From Megalonaias nervosa (Eukaryota; Mollusca; Bivalvia; Unionida; Unionidae), in contig JAECUM010028958.1 of assembly GCA_016617855.1 (NCBI GenBank), positions 19,187-83,186 on the forward strand: a DNA stretch of 64,000 bases, in the 5' to 3' direction. Numbering within the stretch: the stretch's first letter is position 1; each line of letters starts with the position of its first letter. The notes under the pieces were generated by a model that was given only the letters and a program-made list of their open reading frames with translations, ran no database searches and was not told the origin of the DNA. Positions 24,378 through 33,345 of this stretch are shown here, piece after piece. The position numbers and the translations under genes are program-made.

Positions 24378-25198
24378 ATGACAGAAATTTTGAGATATAT
24401 CAGATTGACAGCGGAAGATCAAGAAGCATATCATGTTCATCTGAGGTATAACTTACATGCTGGAAATGCATTGGGTTCAGTTATTAACATAAAATCTAAA
24501 AAATCTATTGGTAGACCAACACCAGCTGGATGACAATTTCAGTGAAAGGTGATGACACAGATATGACTGAAATGTTTAGAAAAGATTTTATTTATACTTT
24601 GTTCTGTGATGATATTCCAGAAGGACAACGAGTATATAGAGTAAATGGCTCAATTAGTGATGATAATGTTGAAAATTTAGCTTTACAAGATGAGTATCAA
24701 CCTCATCCGGTATTTGATTTATATGAGGCTAACGATCGCGGTATTATTAGAAATAGAAAAACAAAAAAAGTATTAGGTAATCTGCAAAATAGTGGATATT
24801 TGAAGGTGACGATACGTGGAATTAAAACAGATCAAGTTCATTATCAATCTCATCGCTTTATTTATGAAACGTTTAATAGTGCTATTTCAAATAATTTAGT
24901 TATTGACCACATCAACAGTATTAAATCCGACAATCGCATTGAAAATTTAGATTTAGTTACACCAAAAGAAAACACCAAAAGAGGAATTGGTGGTGGTAAT
25001 AATTTCAGGAACCCTAGAAGATCAGTTATTTCAGTCAATATTGAGACTAGAGAAGAAATGAAATTTAAATCAATATCAGCTGCCGCAAAGCATCTTAAAA
25101 TTCATCCACAGAGAGTAACAGATGTCGCCGACGGCAAAACTAAAACAGCAACGTCAACAACCACATTTGATAGATTTAGTTTCAAATATGATGATTAA
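24378..25198 (+). CDS. HNH homing-type endonuclease
   Basis: Two overlapping frames. The first (24378-24533) gives MTEILRYIRLTAEDQEAY and ends in TGA; the second starts at the overlapping ATG (24530) and runs 222 codons. They may be one gene split by a one-base shift, because the pieces read naturally as one. The second frame has a NUMOD-like segment (FDLYEANDRGIIRN), then the HNH core: SHRFIYETFN, the His of IDHINS, and DNRIENLDLVT. A C-terminal helix-turn-helix-like DNA-binding segment follows (SISAAAKHLKIHPQRVTDV). This is the layout of phage and intron HNH endonucleases that nick double-stranded DNA. It sits on the plus strand between polB and the small gene at 25182, whose end it overlaps by 17 bp tail to tail. 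Probably a passenger gene spreading by homing. Confidence 0.8.
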
Positions 25199-25478
25199 TT
25201 ATATTTCGTAATTCTGTCTTAGTATGACAGCTATGAGCAAACATTAAAATATCATTGCGATCAAATTTTAATCTTATAAAAGCACTATCATTAAGTTTAT
25301 TTTTTTCTGCTGCTGTTAGTAATACTCTATCATTTTCGCCAGGCATCACAATAACGTCAACAGAATATGCACTATAACCCGACAGACATTTTCGAACTGC
25401 CTCAGCCAATTCCTTGTAATTTAATATATTAACCTTTTGATGATATTTTACATCGGGAGATTTCGTTTCGCTGGTCAT
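25182..25478 (-). CDS. Small Polinton protein, 98 aa, unknown
   Basis: Intact ORF starting MTSETKSPDVKYHQK, with a TATAAAAATA stretch directly before its ATG. Mixed alpha/beta-looking, with no membrane span and no recognised motif. Its 3' end overlaps that of the HNH gene and its 5' end lies 34 bp from the divergent gene at 25513. The position suggests a genuine element gene. Confidence 0.55.
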   Translation of the reverse strand: MTSETKSPDVKYHQKVNILNYKELAEAVRKCLSGYSAYSVDVIVMPGENDRVLLTAAEKNKLNDSAFIRLKFDRNDILMFAHSCHTKTELRNIINHHI

Positions 25479-25512
25479 TATTTTTATAAATCAGATAAAA
25501 GTATGTTATAAT

Positions 25513-26043
25513 ATGGATTTAATGAGATGACTTGCTGAAATATATTCGGAAGATTATATCCCCAGCAATGAAGTCACCAACGACAAAGTCGCCAACAACA
25601 CAATCACCAACAACAATTTAATCTCTACAGATATAGGCAAATCTGCTAGTTATAGCGAAGATCATATTTTGTACAACAACAAATCTGATGATGATGAAGT
25701 ATTTACTGTTGCTGACAGAAAAAATTACAGCAGACCAACAACTGGACGATAACCACATTTGAGTAAGTATCACATTGCTAAAAAAGTAATAAAATTTAAT
25801 TTTACTGTTACCGAGCAACAATTATTTTGGCAGCTTATCAAACCGTTTTTAAATCTAAAAATAACTGGCCAGCAAAGGAGCAGAAAATACGATTTTATTT
25901 TTGCTAAGATATTCAATTTGATGTCAGTTGATAATGAAAGAAAATTACATTTAGTTTCATTATGTAAAACTATCAAATGTAAATCTGTACTTGTAAAATA
26001 TGAACAAATTTATAATAACATTATTGCACAAAATTATAAATAA
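25513..26043 (+). pseudogene. Unknown Polinton gene with two in-frame stops
   Basis: A single frame of about 176 codons, interrupted by TGA at 25528 (MDLMR then LAEIYSED) and TAA at 25750 (RPTTGR then PHLSKYHI). The N-terminal half is Asn/Asp-rich and probably unstructured; the C-terminal half is Lys-rich and helical (VTEQQLFWQLIKPFLNL). It runs convergently into the integrase gene and overlaps its end by 10 bp. Function unknown. GTTATAAT directly precedes the ATG. Confidence 0.5.
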
Positions 26044-26990
26044 TTTTGCATCGACTTAGTTGGGATCCAACTATTAAATTTATCGCTATACCGGCGCCAC
26101 TTAACTAAACTTTTGTCGCCGCGTTTTTGGATAACTTTTTCGATAACAAATATGTCTTGAGAAGTTTTCTGAAGTTCTTGTTCATAAAAACCACCTATGA
26201 TCAGCTCACCTGTCAGATCTTTTAACGCGTATGTTACAGGTATTGTTAAAAGTACTTTATCAACAACAAATACTTCTTCGCTCCAGTTTGGAGTAAATCC
26301 TTTTTCAAATGTTTTTTTTCGTCAGAGAAATTCTAGCTTTATCACCCACTTTAAATTTATGTCTGCGGTACATGTTTTCATTTGCTAATATCGGATTTTT
26401 AATTGCATCATTTGGCGATAGTTTAGTGGTTCGGTGTTTCGTGTTATTATATTCGTCAACAATTTTTTGTAGATTGTCAATGTATTTATTTGTATTTTTA
26501 GCTGTCAGATATTTGTGTATTTTTTCGTTTAGCGTCCGATTAAATCACTCGACGACAACGCTTTTACCTTCATTTCCTCTAACATATTTCTTGATGTTAT
26601 TTTGAAGCAAAAACTGCTCAAATATTTTATTAAAAAATTCTGCTCCATGATCGGTCCAGATTCTATTTGGTTCTCTTCCTGTAGTTGTTATTATTTGTTT
26701 TAATGCATCAGTTATTGACGTTCCTGTTTTATCTGAAACTAGCACACTAAAAGCATATTTGCTAAAAACATCTATGACATAGAAAGATATCTTTTATTAT
26801 CATTAAACTGAGCTAGATTTGACACATCAACTAAATCTATTGCCTAGATGTCATCAACGGCATTTGCGACAACTTTACATCGCATAAACTTTTTTTTTTA
26901 GGTTTGTGTAATTCATCTGCAAGATCATCATACAATTCCTTTCCGAGTCCAAGTTTATAGTTTGCTCCAATAAAACCCTGCACCAACTAT
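26034..26990 (-). pseudogene. Polinton DDE integrase with chromodomain, broken
   Basis: Retrovirus-type integrase that inserts the element and makes the short target duplication. In order: a linker reading GANYKLGLGKELYDDLAD…ELHKP (about 26900-26970), the first catalytic Asp in IDLVDVSN (about 26830), IDVFSKYAF in another frame (about 26770), the second Asp and the Glu-bearing helix around WTDHGAEFF (about 26650), VVE then FNRTLNEKIHK (about 26540), and a C-terminal chromodomain (FVIEKVIQKRGDK, VKWRRYSDKFNSWIP, about 26070-26160). Breaks: a frameshift at an A10 run (about 26890), TAG replacing the expected Trp before AIDLVD, a shift near 26790, TGA at 26545 where relatives have Arg, and a shift near 26320. 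In this family the linker often follows a PLA2 domain, so this may be one gene with 26875-27369. Confidence 0.9.
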
Positions 26991-27369
26991 CAAATCGTTC
27001 TCGCATATTTATCGGCTCCATATCACGAAGTTCGTCTAGCATTACTTTATCACAACCAGCCTTATCTTGCTCGTTGTCCCTGTAGCAGATATCATGGCGC
27101 ATTGCTATTGCATCAACTTGATTATAAGGTTCTTGTCCGGGTAGCGGGTTATCGTTCTCGTCAAGTTGTTTATCAAGAGGATTATAAGGTCCAGTATATT
27201 TATGGCCTGGCAAAGTCCAACCATCTTTTGGTTTCGGCAATTTGCCAATTACTTTATGTATGTCCATACTTGTTCCTATTATTTCTCTGTTGTTGCATTG
27301 TTGACAGTAGGTGACAATTTTATTTTGCTCAAGACAGAGATCTCTGTCAGAATCGCACTTGCATATCAT
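26875..27369 (-). CDS. Phospholipase A2 domain protein (parvovirus VP1-like)
   Basis: An open frame of 164 codons. The Ca-binding loop is LPGHKYTGPYNPLD and the catalytic His-Asp dyad lies in RHDICYRDNE. This is the short PLA2 form known from parvovirus VP1 and some adintoviruses, where it hydrolyses phospholipid so that virions can leave endosomes (family knowledge). The N-terminus has CKC…CQQC cysteines that could bind zinc. The last roughly 40 residues are out of frame: the neighbouring frame encodes the conserved LGLG…ELHKP linker that leads into the integrase, so the real product was probably longer and perhaps a PLA2-integrase fusion. The catalytic part is undamaged. Confidence 0.85.
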   Translation of the reverse strand: MICKCDSDRDLCLEQNKIVTYCQQCNNREIIGTSMDIHKVIGKLPKPKDGWTLPGHKYTGPYNPLDKQLDENDNPLPGQEPYNQVDAIAMRHDICYRDNEQDKAGCDKVMLDELRDMEPINMRERFDSWCRVLLEQTINLDSERNCMMILQMNYTNLKKKVYAM

Positions 27370-27378
27370 TCTATATTT

Positions 27379-27564
27379 TCAGTCGTCTACTAAAATAATC
27401 TTGTCAGGGCAACTAGCTCCCAACGATTTCTTTAAAAACATACTTTATCTTTTTCCACAAATTGCGCATATACTTTTTAACATCGTCCTGTTGTTCTTTG
27501 TTTTTTCTGTTGTTTCATTGATATTTTCTGTTTTAGTTTTACATTTAAGACAATATGTTGACAT
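27379..27564 (-). pseudogene. Small zinc-ribbon protein (DUF5679-like)
   Basis: Short frame starting MSTYCLKCKTKTE at 27564, with a second knuckle ICAICGKR about 30 residues on: two CxxC pairs. This pattern is common in small proteins of giant viruses and Polintons (DUF5679-like). A TAA at 27445 cuts it after 39 codons; the same frame goes on SMFLKKSLG to a TGA at 27379. In relatives the domain usually ends about there, so even the short form keeps all four cysteines. AAATATATA immediately precedes the ATG. Confidence 0.7.
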
Positions 27565-27607
27565 TATATATTTGTAATTTAGATAAAATTATAATTTTGT
27601 GCAAACT

Positions 27608-28025
27608 TTAGATAGATTTACAAAAATTAATTGCAATCTCATCATTGGCGTGAGAAGGTTTCTTGTCAAACTGTAAAATAAATTTTAAAAAGTTAAATTC
27701 CCTGATGTTGTCAGGTGATTGGGACATTTGTTTAATGAACATTATACAATAATATCCACAAGCAGAAGTTCCAACAGGTTGAAGTTGATTGGATGAATAA
27801 TATTATATATTTTTTGTTTATATATTTCTTTATTGCGTCGCTCGGAGGAAGTCCAAACGAGTCAAAATAATTATTATAAACTGCTACCCAATGTGTACTA
27901 GATCCATCGTTGAAATCTTGTACATTTATCACACACGAACCAAGCGATTTTATCGCCGCAAGTTCATCTTTGGAATAAACTCCGTGGAATCCAGGAACCA
28001 ATCCTAACTTATCAAGTATATCCAA
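27608..28025 (-). pseudogene. Adenain-like cysteine protease, frameshifted
   Basis: The Polinton maturation protease, related to adenovirus protease and Ulp1. It cleaves capsid precursors. The frame from 28025 has GVYSKDELAAIK, then the catalytic His in SSTHWVAVY and the acid residue in YFDSFG. A shift near 27790 moves the rest into another frame, which continues QLQPVGTSACGYYCIM with the catalytic Cys in SACGYYC, and ends at TAA 27608. His, Asp and Cys are therefore all present but split between frames. The whole, about 139 codons, is near the family minimum. It lies directly downstream of the small GGF protein and upstream of the zinc ribbon. Confidence 0.88.
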
Positions 28026-28026
28026 G

Positions 28027-28200
28027 TTACTTAGTGGGCGGCCGTGTTCCTGGCAATGTTAGGCCACGTCCGATTCCTAGCAGATTTGGTAGTATGCTTC
28101 CCGCTAGTCCCGCTAAAAGTAATGGAAGAAACCCTCCTTGTTTTGTTCGAGGACGCTTTGTTTTCCTTTTATTCGACAATTTTGTTTTTTGTTGTGCCAT
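28027..28200 (-). CDS. Small basic-hydrophobic GGF protein, 57 aa
   Basis: Intact short frame starting MAQQKTKLSNKRKTKRP. A strongly basic N-terminus is followed by KQGGFLPLLLAGLAGSIL, a Gly/Leu-rich hydrophobic or amphipathic segment, and a Pro-rich end. The build recalls adenovirus core/cement peptides (pX, pVI-like) found as small virion proteins in Polintons. The assignment is by architecture only. AAATATA directly precedes the ATG. It ends 2 bp before the protease start at 28025, which suggests co-expression. Confidence 0.6.
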   Translation of the reverse strand: MAQQKTKLSNKRKTKRPRTKQGGFLPLLLAGLAGSILPNLLGIGRGLTLPGTRPPTK

Positions 28201-28229
28201 TATATTTATCAGTCACATAAAATTTATCT

Positions 28230-28631
28230 TTAGACTATATTTTTTATTTCACTGCCAACAATACCATGACCTTCAACTGCTTTTTTCGTTGCGCCAGATA
28301 TTGCTCCAGACGCTGCTGCTAGTCCTAATGTACCTAACACCAGCAAAATTTTAGGTAATAACGTTCTGGCTATTACTGATAATGCCGGACTGAAGAAACC
28401 ACCTTGTTTTGACATTGCTGTTATTTGTGCAGCACTAAAATTTAAAACGAAAGTTTTTTTGCAATCGTACCTGTTCACTTGTTTTTTGGTTAACATTAAT
28501 TTTGTTAAAATACCCTTGGAAATGTCAGGGTTGATTTTTAATGATACCTGCCTCTGCTTTGCAACAGCAGCTGCTACTTTTTTAACTTGACCTTCAGTCA
28601 AATATATTTCTTTTATAATATATTTTGTCAT
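28230..28631 (-). CDS. Polinton virion-type protein, 133 aa, GGF motif
   Basis: Intact frame. The N-terminal half has two related segments (LTEGQVKKVAAAV…VSLKIN and LTKKQVNR…FVLNFSAAQITAM), a repeat style common in Polinton and adintovirus minor virion proteins. Then comes KQGGFFSPALSVIARTLLP and a hydrophobic Ala/Gly-rich stretch (LVLGTLGLAAASGAISG) that may insert in membranes. The KQGGF-P-L pattern matches the 57-aa neighbour. It sits between the protease/57-aa gene and the major capsid gene on the same strand. Two TTATATAA boxes lie within 25 bp of its ATG. Probable internal capsid or membrane-active protein (inference). Confidence 0.65.
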   Translation of the reverse strand: MTKYIIKEIYLTEGQVKKVAAAVAKQRQVSLKINPDISKGILTKLMLTKKQVNRYDCKKTFVLNFSAAQITAMSKQGGFFSPALSVIARTLLPKILLVLGTLGLAAASGAISGATKKAVEGHGIVGSEIKNIV

Positions 28632-28710
28632 CTTATATAACGATTATTTATATAACGATTATATATTAAACTCAAAGTTTGTTCAAACTTGCAAAATTGC
28701 TTGTAATTTT

Positions 28711-30252
28711 TTAAACTTGTACTGTCATTTTACCTCCGACAGAATCAATCGTAATAAATCTGTCACTGATCACTAACGTGTACACGTACAACTGCACTAC
28801 TGGAACTGCACCAAGTGTCCAAGTAATTTCAATATCAGCTGTTGAGTCAACTGCTCACTCGCTATGTTTACTAACATCAAAATAAAATATCGGATAAAGT
28901 GTACGAAATTTCTCTGTTGATATCTGAGATCCATCTTCAACGTCCTGATAGTTTTGCACTGCGTCGAGCAGATACATGTAAGGTTGAGTAATACTTTTAT
29001 TAGCGTCATCTGCAAAATTACATTCTATCGCTCATTCTGGATATTGCTTTGAATTTAGTCTAGCATATATTCGTCTAAAATCAGCATTATCAAATATCGC
29101 ATTATTTTGTTGTTGGTTACCACATCGCGCTTGCTGTTGAAATACAACAAATAATTGCCTCGGCAGTTGTTCACTTGATGTTGTTGTGACTCGCCATGTG
29201 TAGTCGGTAGTATTTGGAACTGCTGTTTGATATATTTTATGTTGCTGAAAATAAATTTTGTTTGTGCGGTTTTCAAGCATATTATTTAATTCTGACATTT
29301 TAGTGATCGACGGTGTTATTCGTGGCATCCACAGTGCAAGTTTGTTTACAATAAATTGTACATCAGCTCTGCCTAACCTAAACAAGCAGTCATTTTGTTC
29401 TGTTCGATCTAAAATAAGTGTATGTTTAACTCCATGAAATACTTTACTGTAATCGCGACAAAAGCCAAATATTGTACTTAACAGCAGCATCATTGTAATT
29501 TGACGTGATCCTGCTGAAAGTGCCTTTCTTCTGGTATAACCTTCATTGTAACGTGGATTGTTTACGCTAATTGCTTTATTAACTAAATCTAACATTGCAA
29601 CGCCGTCCGCAGCTGCTCCTGGTGGTGTTATAACAAAATTATTACAAGCAGCAGTAAGAGAAACTCTTGTAGTATCTTGATTAACAGCTGCATCTGGTGC
29701 GGCTATACCAAAATTGTTAGCATTAGCGATAAGAAAATTTCTTACAATTGGAAAATCTGCAGCGGCATCAGCTCCGTGTACCAAAACACCTTTGGAGAAA
29801 AGTTCATTTGATACGGCTAAACCACCAGTTCCAGTATCTTTAAATCACATCATGTTAGTTGCAGTTGATCTTGAATAATCATCGGAAAACGAAATAATAT
29901 TTAAGACTGTATTTGCAACTTTTAAGTGACTTGAAATATCCTCAACAGTTTGATTAGCTAGTTGATATCTAGCACTTTTGAATAAGCACCAGCCATTATT
30001 TATAAGAGCTACTTCTGTTCCAGCTGCAATTGCAACAGGCGGATTGGCTACCGTCATAATCTGACTGCGAACTTCTAACATTGCCTTATGTGGCAGTAGA
30101 AATACATCTTCGTCTCGAGTATTAAATGTTCTAATACCAGCTTTATTTGGTTCATTAGAATTTTCATCGAGATACTCAACATACTCAAATTCTGTTACAG
30201 TGTCATCGGTGTCATAAGTTTCTGCTAAATCGAGATAATTTTTAACAAACAT
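28711..30252 (-). pseudogene. Major capsid protein (double jelly-roll), three in-frame TGAs
   Basis: A single frame of 513 codons with no frameshift, cut only by TGA at 29845-29847, 29032-29034 and 28855-28857. C-terminal landmarks are typical of Polinton major capsid proteins: NADFRRIYARLNSKQYP, then YPIFYFDVSKHSE, then VYTLVISDRF. The N-terminal part carries FLLPHKAMLEVRSQI, as expected for the first jelly roll. It forms the hexon-like shell. In each case the TGA falls where a Trp would fit the context (MM-x-FKD, YPE-x-AIE, HSE-x-AVD), so TGG-to-TGA change or stop recoding are both possible. TGG is also used for Trp in this gene (for example NNGWCLF). A TATATAA box lies about 20 bp before the ATG. 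Confidence 0.88.
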
Positions 30253-30279
30253 TTTTTATTTATTAGATTATATAAAATT

Positions 30280-30639
30280 TTATTGCGGCGCTGTTACTTT
30301 AGATATTAATTTTTGTATAATCTGCTCGCCCTTTGGTGATAGAAGTTTTTTTGTTGTTGTTATCATAGCACGTTGTGTTTCTTTTGTTGGAGCGATTTCT
30401 GATATAACTTGTTTTATCTCAGATGTAGATGGTGTGCCTTTTATTTTTTCAGCTATTTTTTGTCCCACTGCAGTTCCAGCGGCAGATGCAGCTCCAGTTG
30501 CAAAAGCTATTGATGCGTCAAGTGCAATTGGTGCAACTTTACGCGCGATTCCCGGAACATTTTCAATAACTTTAGTAAATATATTTCCTAAAAATACACC
30601 AACTATTTTTCTTCGGTAAAATTTTTTTCTCTGTTTCAT
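30280..30639 (-). CDS. Small virion-like protein, 119 aa, unknown
   Basis: Intact frame starting MKQRKKFYRRKIVGVF. A basic N-terminus precedes a long Ala/Gly/Val-rich hydrophobic stretch (ALDASIAFATGAASAAGTAV), then a Lys/Thr-rich helical tail. It sits between the major and minor capsid genes on the same strand, where Polintons often place small minor capsid or scaffold proteins. No family recognised. GATATA abuts its ATG. Confidence 0.6.
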   Translation of the reverse strand: MKQRKKFYRRKIVGVFLGNIFTKVIENVPGIARKVAPIALDASIAFATGAASAAGTAVGQKIAEKIKGTPSTSEIKQVISEIAPTKETQRAMITTTKKLLSPKGEQIIQKLISKVTAPQ

Positions 30640-30673
30640 TATATCAAGATGTTGTATAATTTTTTATTGTCAA

Positions 30674-31432
30674 TCACGAAGTGATCACGCGTAAGTGTAA
30701 ATAGTAAGTAACAACCTCGTTATTCAGATCCAGCTGTCGTCCAGATTGATCTGTCAACTGCATATTTATTGTTGTTATTTGATTTTCAACATTTAGCGGA
30801 TAATAAATAACTTCCCGTGGACTAATTTGCATGAGCGAGCCCGGTGGAACTTCTGGCGAGAAACTATATATCGTTTGTCCTTTACTACCCTGGGCTGAGT
30901 AAGATCCAGAAGCAATAGAGCAATTTATTAATATTGTGTTTACATCAGTTATATTTACCAGCAGTTCACCATCAAATGTTAAAGATTGATCAAGAGCACC
31001 ATAACTGTCATCAGTAAATCCTATCAGTTGTGCAATACTTTTTTCTCTTGGTGTAAAACTGATTAACATATCTTTTAATTTTAATCTGGCTCTTAACGTG
31101 TTATAATTTGGTGTTAGATCAAAATTATCAGCTACACCGCCAGCTTTTGTTATAAGATCCTTTATTGTCTTATTTAGATCAGTGATATTATAAGCTCCTT
31201 GTGGAATTTTAAATGTTTTCCATTGCATGCTTCTTAATATATTTGGAATAAAATTAAATTCGTTGTTGACACCAGTTTTTATGTTAGCCATGGAATGCCA
31301 ACACATACATGAAATTAGTCCAATTTCATACTGTTTTTCAGTATCAAGTTGTATTGGCGGAAGATAATTTACTGAAAAATTTGCGCTATCTTTCGCAGCT
31401 GTACTAGAGTCTAGTAATAATGTTGTTGACAT
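30674..31432 (-). CDS. Minor capsid (penton) protein
   Basis: Intact 252-aa frame. Pattern typical of the Polinton single jelly-roll penton: an N-terminal LDSSTAAKDSANFSVNYLPP, then EIGLISCMCWHSMANI, a KIPQGAYNITDLNKTI turn, RARLKLKDMLISFTP and IAQLIGFTDDSYG. It closes with a beta-rich section ending in VVTYYLHLRVI. It would cap the five-fold vertices of the capsid built by 28711-30252. It is one of the few large undamaged genes of the element. TTATATATATAA ends one base before the ATG. Length is normal for the family. Confidence 0.85.
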   Translation of the reverse strand: MSTTLLLDSSTAAKDSANFSVNYLPPIQLDTEKQYEIGLISCMCWHSMANIKTGVNNEFNFIPNILRSMQWKTFKIPQGAYNITDLNKTIKDLITKAGGVADNFDLTPNYNTLRARLKLKDMLISFTPREKSIAQLIGFTDDSYGALDQSLTFDGELLVNITDVNTILINCSIASGSYSAQGSKGQTIYSFSPEVPPGSLMQISPREVIYYPLNVENQITTINMQLTDQSGRQLDLNNEVVTYYLHLRVITS

Positions 31433-31492
31433 TTATATATATAACATTTTACAAAATTGTTATATTAAATCGCCTTGATTTATATTAAATCG

Positions 31493-32566
31493 CTATGTTA
31501 ACGTTTCATATTCGTCAGATGTTAATAAATTTTCCGATCTCAAATGATCAAGTATGTCAATAATTTCATTAACAATTTCAACACTAATATTACCAGCTTC
31601 CTTTGATGATATCAGCAGCATTAATCTGCCTATCATTTCAGCAGCTGATGTAAATATTTTTACACCGGTTCCTGTTTTTGCTCTTGCAGTTTCTCTATAT
31701 TTTTTAATGCGACTTTCATCGACTGATTTAAATTTCCTGTGAAATTTCCACCCTCTACCATATTCTTTTTTTCTATAATCTTCCGCTGTTATGTGAAAGA
31801 CACAAGTCATAATACCTTTCCTAATTGTATTAAAGAGTGGAATTATATCTTCTTCTTTTTTAGTTGTTATTAATTTAGCGTCTGCATTATTACTATTTAT
31901 AATCATATTTTCTAAATCACTAATAAATTTATTGTATCTTTCTTTTGACCAAGTTCTTATATTATCAATATCGTTTATATCATTATCTGACAGAAATTCA
32001 TGATATTCATCATTTGCTTTTTTTCTAAAAAAATTTATTTTTTCACCAACTTCTATAAACTTTACTGTTAACTCGCCGACTCTTTCTTGCTCTTGTTCAA
32101 TATCCTCTAATTTTTCTGATAATTTTCCTTACGCAGTCCTAATTTCATGTGAAGTTAATTCTGCTAATCTTTTTTCAAATAAAATTGGATTATTGATCAG
32201 CTGGTTTATTTCAATTTGTCGAGCGGCAGGATCAGCAATATTCCCTACAAGTGCCTCAGCCAACATTCTTTATTCCTCATCAGATCTAGCAACAATTTTT
32301 GCAGCAGCTGCTTCTTGTTGTTCTTTGACAATTCCAACCAAACCTTTTTTCTGTAGTTTCTTAAGTTCTTCTTCTGATAGTGGTTTAGTTTCAGTTGTTT
32401 TCCAAGTAGTGCTTCAGTAACTGGTTTGAGAATCGTAGCTGTTGTTTCTGCAGCAGTTACTTGTCCACATCATGCTTGCTGTACTTTTTGCTTAAATTCT
32501 GCTTGAGATTGATTAAGTTTTTTTTAGATCTTCTATGTGTTTTCTATATTTTACTCGTTTATCCAT
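31493..32566 (-). pseudogene. Coiled-coil Polinton protein, broken
   Basis: About 357 codons from MDKRVKYRKHIEDLKK. The frame shifts at an A8 run near 32535 and reads LNQSQAEFKQKVQQA, then meets TGA at 32470 and shifts again near 32405. It continues TKPLSEEELKKLQKKGL with TAA at 32270 and 32129. From 31906 to 31493 it is open, with FHITAEDYRKKEYGRGWKFH and a C-terminal helical segment (VEIVNEIIDILDHLRSENLL). It is mostly charged helices, likely coiled coil, with no catalytic motif. Genes in this position, between penton and ATPase, are common in Polintons but of unknown role. Confidence 0.6.
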
Positions 32567-32613
32567 GATTATTATATATAAATTTTATAAAATTTTAAGA
32601 AGTGGAAAACACA

Positions 32614-33292
32614 TTACTGCAAGTAAATGTCAATACAACAGCGAAACATTTTAGTTGGGTCATGTGTAAGTTTATCAATTAAGAAGAAGTTATATTTATC
32701 CTTTGTAGCTTTATGATAAAGTTCGATAAATTTATCTTTTGTCACATCACCGCATTGCTCGTTCGCGATATTTCTATCGTCAACATTGTCTAGTCCTGGA
32801 AATAATATAAAACAACCAGTATTTCGCCGAATAAATCTGTCAACATTATAAAAACCTTGAGCTAAATAAACAGAATTACATTTTTTATTTCGCGACAGTG
32901 ATAAATACGATCTTATTTTGTTCATCTCAGTATTATTTAGCAGAATATCATCAAAAAGGACTATCTTATGTTCATCTGAATCAAGTTGATTAACTGGAAT
33001 AAGACCTTCCGGTTGTTTGATAATAAAAAATATCTTCACCAGCATCAAGATCATCACGAAGTTTGTCATTATATTTGCTTAGTAGCTCGTACTTATCTTG
33101 TTGTGGATTAATTGTGTAAATATAAACTCGATCGTAGTTAAAATTATCACCAAGAAGCAAGTTCATAAGCAAATTTGTTTTTCCCGATCCAGTTCTTCCA
33201 ACAATAAGATAATGACAATCTGGAAGTTCATTGTTATGTTTATGTTTCACCAACTGCTCTGTATCAAAATTTAATATCATCGATTTTGCCAT
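32614..33292 (-). pseudogene. DNA-packaging ATPase (FtsK/HerA, A32-like), frameshifted
   Basis: Packages DNA into the capsid. The N-terminal frame (from MAKSMILNFD at 33292) has Walker A VGRTGSGKTNLLMNLL; the C-terminal frame has Walker B KIVLFDDIL and the sensor-like segment SVYLAQGFYNVDRFIRRN. A one-base gain in a T6 run near 33025 separates them (GEDIF then FIIKQPEG). Total about 226 codons, normal for the family. Start chosen at 33292 because it gives the usual short N-terminus; an in-frame ATG upstream also exists. It is divergent from the fibre gene, 53 bp away. Confidence 0.9.
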
Positions 33293-33345
33293 TTTTGTTA
33301 TACAATTTGATGTCATATAAAAAAATGTCAGACGATAAATAAATA

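Noticed and set aside
25759..26043. A separate 94-aa gene
   Set aside because: No ATG; it is in the same frame as the sequence from 25513 and is better read as the second half of that gene after an in-frame TAA.
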